Source: Chromera velia (lineage: Eukaryota > Sar > Chromeraceae). Taken from it: a DNA stretch of 27,131 bases. Within the stretch, counting starts at the first letter, position 1. Each line of letters begins with the position of its first letter. A program made the translations under genes and the position numbers. Under the pieces are notes generated by a model. That model did no database searches. It was not told the DNA's origin and saw only the letters and a list, made by a program, of their open reading frames with translations. Shown here piece by piece: positions 20,049 through 27,131 of this stretch. The stretch is taken from NCBI GenBank assembly GCA_018398765.1, contig JAHBMJ010000653.1:97501-124631 (forward strand), in the 5' to 3' direction.

Positions 20049-20822
20049 GAGGACCTTCAACGAATTCAGACGCGAACGAAAGTTACGAAACTAACGATTT
20101 GTAGTCCCGGTCAGACGTCTGCATGGGGTTGAGAATGTGCAATTCATAAAGACACGACACCGTCGATACGTCAGATCAGTGTTCTAAGTTCTTTCCTGGG
20201 TCCTTCTAAGGCCCTTCTTGAAAACGGCGTATAATGCGCACCTAGATTGCGCACGACACTTTCGCGACCGGCGCCATCATGCGTAGTAGTACATCGTAGT
20301 ACGCCACGCAAAAACTTTTGAAAAAGCTATAACTGAAAAACTCTAGGAAAGTTTAATTAGACTATAGCTATTAGAATTTAAATTTTAAAAGAAAATTAAT
20401 CTTAATATAGGTGTGATGTTTATATATGAAAGTCATTGAAAGAATTACAATAGCATTAGAATTGAGGTGGTTAAAGCCAAAGAGCTGGCGTCTGAGCCAT
20501 GCATCGTGTAGGCTCTGGCCAACCACGGGGCATCATACCTGGTTCGTACGCAACCTACTAGCCTACTAATAGGCTTGGTCCTTGAAAAGTTTTAAAAGCC
20601 GATATAGCGATCAATAATATTATGAGTCCCAAGATATAAGATGTTATTTTTGTAGTACAACTTTACATTTCCAACCTTAAACTTGCCGATGATGAAGTTC
20701 CTATTTCGTTTGACGAATTATGGGAGATTGGGGTAGCCGAAGTGGGGGAGGAGGGTAACCGGTGCAACATCTCTTATGACTTAACATTGTTAAAAAAAAA
20801 AAAAAAAAATTAAGCGAGGATG

Positions 20823-21111
20823 TGTTGAGCCGCCATGCCTAAAGTGCCCGCCGCCATGCGCACCGCCTCATAGATTGATGAGCCATGCTGAGCTGCATGC
20901 ATGCATGTGCATGCTTCTTCATACAAGTTGAATTAATTGCAATCAATAGTAGCATGCTCATAAAATATGATGAGATGAAACGGCTGAACAATGAAAGGAA
21001 CGGGAATATGCAATGCATCCCATCCTTGAGTCTTTCCCTGTAAGAAGATTTCAAGAGACTCTAATGATAGGCTTCTAGTTGAGAAGATCTAGTGGCTTAT
21101 AGGGTCTTTCA
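20823..21111 (+). repeat. 5' LTR of the copia element
   Basis: A 289-bp direct repeat starting TGTTGAGCCGCC and ending GGGTCTTTCA. By eye it differs from the 3' LTR at nine positions, with no indels (about 97% identity). It should carry the element's promoter. Confidence 0.95.
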
Positions 21112-21169
21112 GTCAGTGTGCCAGATCTGATTGGATTTCCTTCTTCTCTCTCTCTCTGAATTTTTCAAG

Positions 21170-22438
21170 ATGGTCCAGACGAGAGCTCAGAGGAGAGAGG
21201 AAAAGGAAGAGGCTAAGAAGAAGGCCCAAGAAGAAGCTGCAGCTGCACAGTCAAGCAGCAACGCAGTGATTCTCGATTCCAAACTCGATTCCTTTCTTGA
21301 AAAGAAATTAGAAGAAAAGATCGACAAGATTGTTGAGAAAATTTTGGAAAAGAAGAAGTCCGGAAAGAATAAGAGACGGCAGAAGGTTTCTATTGCTGTG
21401 CTGAGCAACGATTCGGACTCTTCTGATGACTCGGACTCTTCCAGTGAGTCTGAGTCCTCTGAGTCTTCCTCTGTCATATCGTCTTCCTCGTAGAAGAAGG
21501 TGAAGGTGGACTGGGCGCTTCTGCCTGTGTTCGACCCCAAGGAGGGGTTCGAGGATTGGGAGAGACAGTGGGGAGATTTCATGAAGGAGGAGCTCCGGAG
21601 GTCCCGTTTTAGCTCTTCTGGTCAGTGAAAGAGGGTGGTTCGGATGGGCATGTACAAGGCCGCTAAGAATGACTCGAGGTTCAAGTCCCACCTCAAGCGA
21701 TTCTTCACCTCTCCTGGCCTCAAGCACAAGGAGGTCCTCAGGCGTGTGAAGGAAGAATACCTCTCCAACCTGCTTGTGAGGCAACTGGCAGTGGAGGAGA
21801 AGGTCAAGGAATTCCCTTACGACACCAACCGGTGCAGCGCAGCCAGAGATGTCCTCAAGCCCAAGATCAAGTTTGGGTTCAAAACCCTGCATCGACGTCT
21901 GTCCAATCTGGAGGTGGAAGTGATAAGGGTGCAGAGACCCATCGAAGATGCAGCGAAGCCGACCATGATCCTCCACGCCCTCAATTCCAACCAAAAGAAT
22001 ACCCTCATCACCGCCATCAGAGCGCAGAAGGGAGAGATGCTCCTTAACCTGAACTCGCTCTCGTGGGATGATATTCATCCTCACCTCGACTGGTTCGCTG
22101 CCATCGAGGAGAAGGAGAAGGGCAGGAAAGGGGGAAGAGAGAAGGCAGGGCGTTCCTCCAATCCCAAAGGGGGACACAGGGGGAATGATCGTGGCAGGGA
22201 GGGGGAGAACGGGAACACTAGGGGATCCTCCGAGCAGGGTTCGAGTGGGAGCTCTGGTCAGGGAGGGCAGCATCCGGTCTACTACACCTGTGGGAGAAAG
22301 CATGAGGGTGAGTGCTGGGCTAAGAAGAAGAATATCGAGTGTAGGGATTGTGGCGAGAAGGGTCACTACGTGGGCATCCCTGTGTGCAAGAAGAAGGGGG
22401 GGTCCTCTTCCTCCTCCGGGGGGGGGAAGGGCGATTGA
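21170..22438 (+). pseudogene. gag: Copia Gag with zinc-knuckle-like tail and two in-frame stops
   Basis: The likely start is the ATG at 21170 (MVQTRAQRR), a common style of start in LTR-element Gag. A Lys/Glu-rich and Ser/Asp-rich N-terminal part ends at a TAG (21491). The same frame continues through DPKEGFEDWERQWGDFMKEE to a TGA (21626), then to 22438. The C-terminal part is Gly/Arg/Lys-rich and has a cysteine/histidine cluster, YTCGRKHEGECW and CRDCGEKGHYVGIPVC. The second resembles C-x2-C-x4-H-x4-C but has six residues before the last cysteine. A 420-codon antisense frame over this region is a shadow. Confidence 0.8.
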
Positions 22439-22499
22439 CCACGCTCGGGCGTGGGACGAGAGACGGCAAGGGGCTCTCGTTCCTCGAACCCATTTACAC

Positions 22500-24351
22500 C
22501 CCTGGCAGAGGACGACTGTGAGTGTGAAGAGGTCCGCTTTCCTTTTGCTGATACTAGTTATAGTAAGCATCTGATTGGTCGTGACTTGGATGATTGCATT
22601 GTAGACAGTTGGAGAAACTTAAGAAAGTGACGTATGAGAAAGCTAAGGGAGATTCTTTTCAGACAGACAGATACGTACATGCGCGTATCAGGGTTTTGTC
22701 TCTAGAGAACGAAATCGAGGAGGTGTACATAGAAGGTGTATACTCGCGTTTGGTTCCTGTTTCTCTTTTGTCTGCTCGGGGTCTCCGTCTACAGAAAGTT
22801 GACAAGCCTTATTGGGTTGAATTGCGTTCATCAAGAGACGGAAAGAAAGTCAAAGCGTTGTTGGAAGAGAGAAACGGTGTACACGTAATTTGTGCATTTC
22901 CTTTTTCTTCTTCTTCTTCTTCTTCTTCTTCTTCTTTTATTTCTTTTTCTTTTAAACGAGTGACTAAATGTGTCTGCCTGGCAGTCACCGAGGAAGAAAA
23001 GATTTCTTCTGGTGATGATCCCGTTTCCTCCCCGATAGAAAAGGCGATGGCAGTTAGAGAGCAGGCGAGAGCCTCTCAACCCTCCAGACCCGATTGTTTT
23101 TCTCTTGCTCAAGATGGTCAGATGTCACAGAGAGAATTGAACATGTGGCACTGCTGTTTTGGACACTCGACAGGTAAGCGTTTGTATACAACCTTAAGAG
23201 AAAAAGGAATGGCTCATCGTGTGTGCGTGAGGGATTGTACAGAGATGATTGACTGTCGTGAGTATAGAAAAGTGAATGCAACCATGAGAAGAATTCCAGC
23301 AAGACAAACACCGGAGGGGAGGGCAGAAGAATTCAATGATGTTGTTGTGCATGACCTCTGCATGCTTGCGGGGGGTGTGCCAGCCAGTCTTCTTGTTGAT
23401 GGAAAAACGAGATTCATGCAGGGAGAGACTCTTTCTCGAAAAAGTCAGGCAAAGAGAGCAATGATCCACTGGACAAGGAAGTGGCAGAGACTTGGGAAAG
23501 GGAAACCAAAGATCGTTAAGACAGACAACGGAGGCGAGTTCGAGAAGGAATACGATTCTTTTTTGCAAAGAGAGGGAGTGTATCATAAGAGAGGACCAGA
23601 CTACAGTAACTGTCCTCAAGTACAGGGACAAGTAGAAAGACCAAATAGAACTATAAAGAGACTCTTGAGAGAGACAGTCAGAAAGGCCCGCTTACCCAGA
23701 TAATATACAGAGAAATGGCTCTTTCCAGGGGTGGTGCAGCAGTTGAATGAAGTTGTGTCGACCGTGGCAGGGGAGTCTCCAATGAAGGCAGTTTTTGGGG
23801 AAGAGAAGGCAGAAGAGATTTCTCCGATTGCTGTGGGGGACAGGATGGTGGTGTATGATCCTCACCCAATTAAGAAAGGGGCAGAGCCTGTGTATGGAAA
23901 GGAAGGCATCTTTGCTTCTGTAAAGAATTCGTCTGTAGTGGTGGTTCTGATAGAAAAGGGGAACGGATGGAAGCCTTTGCGAGTGCATCCTTCACTTGTT
24001 TCACTTGTCAGGTGGTCAGGCATTTCTTTTGTTTCTTCTTCTCCTTCTTCTTCTTCTTTGTCTCCAGATAGACAGGGTTTTGTTCCACAGGAAGATTCTT
24101 TTTCGGATGTGGATGTAGATGAAATGGAGGTTGATTCCGGTGCAGAGAGGCATGCACGTTTCTCTTCTTCTTTCGGCCCTGCATACTTTTTCCCTGATAT
24201 TCCGCGGCGAGCTGCAAAGCAAGCCGAGCAGTGTGTTTTGTCTCCCTCGATGGCCAGCGAGGGGGGTGAGGGCGCAAATGCATCAGTTCTTCCTCCTGCC
24301 GCGTCTGCTGGGCAGTCGCTTTGGGGCGGCCACCTTGAGATGATTACATAG
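22500..24351 (+). pseudogene. pol: Copia protease and integrase, frameshifted, with one in-frame stop
   Basis: The protease begins at LIGRDLDDCIVDS at about 22563-22607, where the catalytic D-S-G should be. The frame breaks there and the rest reads on in the frame of 22594, including VYSRLVPVSLLSARGLRL, the C-terminal protease motif. Integrase follows. It has a GAG-pre-integrase zinc finger (WHCCFGH ... DCTEMIDC) at about 23149-23260, the core D in VVHDLCM, D in KTDNGGEF, and E in QGQVERPNRTIKRL. A TAA at 23701 interrupts, and the same frame continues (EKWLFPGVVQQLNE) to 24351. A TTC run (22905-22936) codes for polyserine. Confidence 0.85.
22905..22936. repeat. TTC run coding for polyserine in copia pol
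   Basis: About ten serine codons between the protease and integrase parts. Shorter serine-coding TTC/TCT runs recur at about 24037-24060. Confidence 0.85.
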
Positions 24352-24482
24352 CATCAGAGGGAGAGCTGGACGGGGACACAGAAGGTATGCAGGGCAGCCA
24401 GGCGAATGGGTCTAGGCAAGGGGGGTCAAATTCCGGTTAGGCCTCTGTTCTGAGAAGGAGAGATAGGCGCAGACGTCAGTCA

Positions 24483-26733
24483 ATGCCTACAGACGGTCAG
24501 TCGGTATACGAGTCCGCTGTGAGTGGAATTTGGAAGCTGCTGTCTGACGATGCACATTTTATGCAGGAAGATGAAGAAAGGAAGGAAGATGTGCATTTTA
24601 CACAGAGAAGAGAAGATGAAAATGAAAAGATAGAAGATCTGCAAGAGAGACTAAATGAGTTGAAGCAGAAGCTTGCGCACGTAATCAAGGAAAAAGAGAG
24701 AGCCCGACGTCCCTTGCCCCGTGTGTTGGAGGTCGATAAATGTCGATAAGGAAGTCGTGAAGAAGATGCTTTCTCACGTGAATCCAAAGAAAGGACACAT
24801 CGATGCCACTCCAGAAGAGGTTGCGGGGGGGTCTCATGTTGAAGGACAGAAAGCCAAATTGAATCAATTCATCGAATGTGATGTCTTTCAGCCAGGTGTG
24901 CATCTGCCGAAAGGAAGAAAAGCCATAAAGTGCAGGTAGGTGCTTACTTAGAAAATGAAGGAAGAGAAAAGAGTCACAAAAGCGAGGCTGGTCGTAAAAG
25001 GGTTTCAGGACGACCAAAAAGAGTTAGAGACTTTTAGCGGGATAGCATATTGGTGGGCAGTTCTTTTAGTTCTTTCTTTTGATTCTTCGAAGGGATGGAC
25101 GCCTGCAAAGTCGGACGTCCGCACTGCTTTTCTGACTGTTCCTGTAGGCCGGCTACGAGCGGTGGGCAGGCGACGGGCCCGCGGAGTGGCGGCGCCGCAA
25201 GGCATTGCAAGACAAGCCATGACGCACGCGGACTTCAATAAATATGGCACGGCACAGAACGAACTGAAGTGACATCGATCGGCCTGTCTGCTTGAAATGC
25301 AGCAATTGACTATACTGTTCGAGGGCATGTTGTATGAACTCTTCTAGGTCAAACTCTTACCCTCCTTCTCTAAAGGGTACATACAGATAACGCCTGAACC
25401 TACTAGCCCGTATCTAGCTAACAGCTCCCATTTCTGACTCTGTTTTTATCCAACTTCCCTCTTTTCTCCCTCCTGATTGTCCTGAATAGATGAAGCCAGG
25501 TGCCGTATTGAAATTGAAGAAAACAATGTACGGCCTTGCAGATAGTTCCCATCTCTTCTCTTTCTCCTTTAAGAAAATAGCAAAGGAATTGGGGTGGAAG
25601 GAGATAAAAGAAAGCATTTTCGTTCACAGAGGCGGGGAGGGGGGTGAAGTGAAGGCCGTGTTAGTTAGGCATGTCGATGATCTTCTTCTTTTTGCTGAAG
25701 ATCCTCTTTTTTTCCTTTCTTCTCTTCAAGAGAAACTGAAAATAGACGAGCTTGAGGTGTTAAAAGAAGGAGAGACAATGAGCTACATAGGCATGCAACT
25801 AAAGAAAACAAAGGAAGGTTTTAAGATGAGTCAGGAAGAGTATCTTGAGTTCGTTGAAGTGGAAGAGAGCAAACTGAAGGGGAGGAAGATCAGACCAGAC
25901 CTTTTAGACCTTCCAAAAGAAGAAGAGATTAAAGAAGAATATGTGCCCCTCATGCAGAAGATCATGGAGGTGACTGGGTGGGCAGCAAGGACACAGCCAG
26001 CCATTTCTTTTCTTTTTGGTGAGTTGAGTCGTTGGTTGACTAAGCCGTCTGCAGAGAAGGTAGAAGGTGGTTTACGTTTGTTGAATCATGCGAAGCAAAG
26101 GAAGACCTCTCTTATTTTTACCGCAGTCAAGGACCCCAAGATGGTTGTTTTTCATGATAGGTTTTATTCTCTCCAGAAGTGTAAAGCTTAGGACGATGGG
26201 AAAACGAAGCTTACCTTGTAGATCAGACAGAACAGGTAGACAGAAAAAGGATTCATGCTTTAAGAAAGAGCAACCTTTTTGCATGAAAGAGTGCGAGAGT
26301 GAAGCGAAAACTGATTTCGAGCACTTTGTCAGAGACAGTTGCATCTGCAGAGAGCGTGAAGAAAGCTTTTACTTGGAAGGATCAGATTTTGGCAGAGGCG
26401 CTTTGGGGTAAGAAAGTGCCGATTGAATTCGTGATGGATTCCGGGCTGTTGATGGATCAGCTAGAGTCTGGACAGGCAAAGGCAGAGCCCACTATGAATG
26501 TTCTTTTTGCTTATGTCAGGCAGGAATTGCGTCGTCTGCGTTTCCATGTGTACTGGTGCAGGACTAGTGACATGAGGGCAGATAGACAGACCAAGCTCAT
26601 GTTAGAGCGCTGCAATGGTGGTGTTCCTTCCACTGCGAGAGTTGAGAAGAAAGAGAAAGCAGGTTCTGGAGCAGTGACAGTGCCGCACGTGTTAAGAAAA
26701 TTGACTTTGCGAAGCGATCGAGCATGTGCATGA
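24483..26733 (+). pseudogene. pol: Copia reverse transcriptase and RNase H, split and frameshifted
   Basis: The block opens with a Glu/Lys-rich coiled-coil-like linker, then the RT lead-in (KLNQFIECDVFQPG). Next comes AIKCR, a stop, VLT, a stop, then KARLVVKGFQDDQ. The usual family text has tryptophan at both stops. SDVRTAFLTV precedes a non-homologous segment (25149-25487). RT resumes with LKLKKTMYGLADSSHLFSF and the catalytic HVDDLLLFAED (the family has Y-V-D-D), so both aspartates are kept. After a frame change near 26190, RNase H continues as SSTLSETVASAESVKKAFTW, MDSGLLMDQLESG and RADRQTK. These match SSxEAEY, the cDN motif and the DxxTK end. Confidence 0.85.
25149..25487. other. Foreign-looking segment of about 340 bp inside the copia reverse transcriptase
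   Basis: Copia RTs normally have only 20-30 residues between the AFL motif and the YGL motif. Here about 340 bp intervene. The first 60 bases are very GC-rich, unlike the rest of the element, and the remainder is stop-rich. The segment begins GTAGGC and ends GAATAG, so it has GT...AG ends. TGTTCCTG on the left resembles TGTCCTG on the right. No known element is recognisable. Confidence 0.6.
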
Positions 26734-26807
26734 GAGTCAGTCGGCGTTGTGGGTAGATAGACGGCTCTGTATTTGTTCCTTCGTCTGTGCCTCAGTCAGG
26801 AGGTGAT

Positions 26808-27096
26808 TGTTGAGCCGCCATGCCTGAAGTGCCCGCCGCCATGCACACCGCCTCATAGATTGATGAGCCATGCTGAACTGCATGTATGCATGTGCATGCT
26901 TCTTCATACAAGTTGAATTAATTGCAATCAATAGTAGCATGCCCATAAAATGCGATGAGATAAAACGGCTGAACAATGAAAGGAACGGGAATATGTAATG
27001 CATCCCATCCTTGAGTCTTTCCCTGTAAGAAGATTTCAAGAGACTCTAATGATAGGCTTCTAGTTGAGAAGATCTAGTGGCTTATAGGGTCTTTCA
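26808..27096 (+). repeat. 3' LTR of the copia element
   Basis: The matching direct repeat. A weak purine-rich stretch (AGGAGGTGA) just upstream, at about 26799-26807, is the only candidate polypurine tract. Confidence 0.95.
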
Positions 27097-27131
27097 GGAT
27101 AGACTTTAATTTTTTTTTTTTTGCTGTGATA
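27097..27131. other. Right flank of the copia insertion
   Basis: It begins with the target-site copy GGATA, followed by TTTAAT and a run of T. Nothing else is visible before the window ends. Confidence 0.6.

Larger units (their letters stand above)
19194..20822. other. Intergenic region between the surface-protein gene and the copia element
   Basis: No supported gene. The first part is the 3' untranslated region of the surface-protein gene. It has a GT run at 19821-19844, a CAGA array at 20011-20048, an AT-rich stretch at about 20330-20470 and a run of 18 A at 20792-20809. The A-run might end an old retroposed sequence, but no source is recognisable. Confidence 0.5.
20823..27096 (+). mobile_element. 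Ty1/copia LTR retrotransposon, decayed
   Basis: Two direct LTRs of 289 bp (20823-21111 and 26808-27096), each starting TG and ending CA, flank a gag, protease, integrase, reverse transcriptase and RNase H order. Integrase before reverse transcriptase identifies Ty1/copia. The five bases outside the LTRs are GGATG on the left and GGATA on the right, a near-perfect 5-bp target-site duplication. The coding part has several in-frame stops, at least three frame changes and a foreign segment in the reverse transcriptase, so this copy is not autonomous. Confidence 0.95.

Noticed and set aside
21308..22570. 420-codon minus-strand reading frame
   Set aside because: It is antisense to the copia Gag, which has clear Gag features and a zinc-knuckle-like tail. 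No domain is visible on the minus strand.

Overview
This is a eukaryotic nuclear window. It holds two spliced protein genes, three decayed retroelements and a large minisatellite. The introns are clear: GT...AG, mostly with TGCAG acceptors, and their phases close exactly. Together with a membrane-bound hybrid histidine kinase and a secreted cysteine-rich protein, they suggest a free-living protist or alga. A chromerid-like alga is my guess, but nothing in the sequence proves it.

Layout. (1) 1-3883, minus strand: a decayed Ty3/gypsy element whose integrase runs off the left edge. Its possible PBS (3867-3881) and possible 5' LTR (from 3884) follow. (2) About 4640-6300, minus: a 5'-truncated non-LTR (LINE) fragment keeping only the C-terminal part of ORF2. 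(3) 7579-10492, minus: a three-exon gene for a multi-pass membrane hybrid histidine kinase with a C-terminal receiver domain and one in-frame TAG beside an alanine repeat. (4) 11832-13000: about 30 copies of a 38-bp minisatellite. A second short array with the same leader lies at 13868-14035. (5) 14650-19193, plus: a ten-exon gene, 624 codons by my model, for a secreted protein with a signal peptide, three copies of a cysteine-rich module and a GPI-type hydrophobic tail. (6) 20823-27096, plus: a Ty1/copia element with two 289-bp LTRs and an interrupted gag-pol. The reverse transcriptase is split by a foreign-looking segment of about 340 bp.

The most interesting object is the gene at 14650-19193. 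Each module is coded by the same exon order, C-e-B-A, with intron phases 2, 1, 1. The gene therefore looks built by tandem duplication of a multi-exon cassette. Module 2 has lost one cysteine in domain B and one in domain A, which predicts that these two are disulfide partners. I recognise no known family for the module.

The kinase and the surface protein are divergently arranged about 4 kb apart, with the minisatellite between them. Nothing shows that they work together. The retroelements are non-functional as read.
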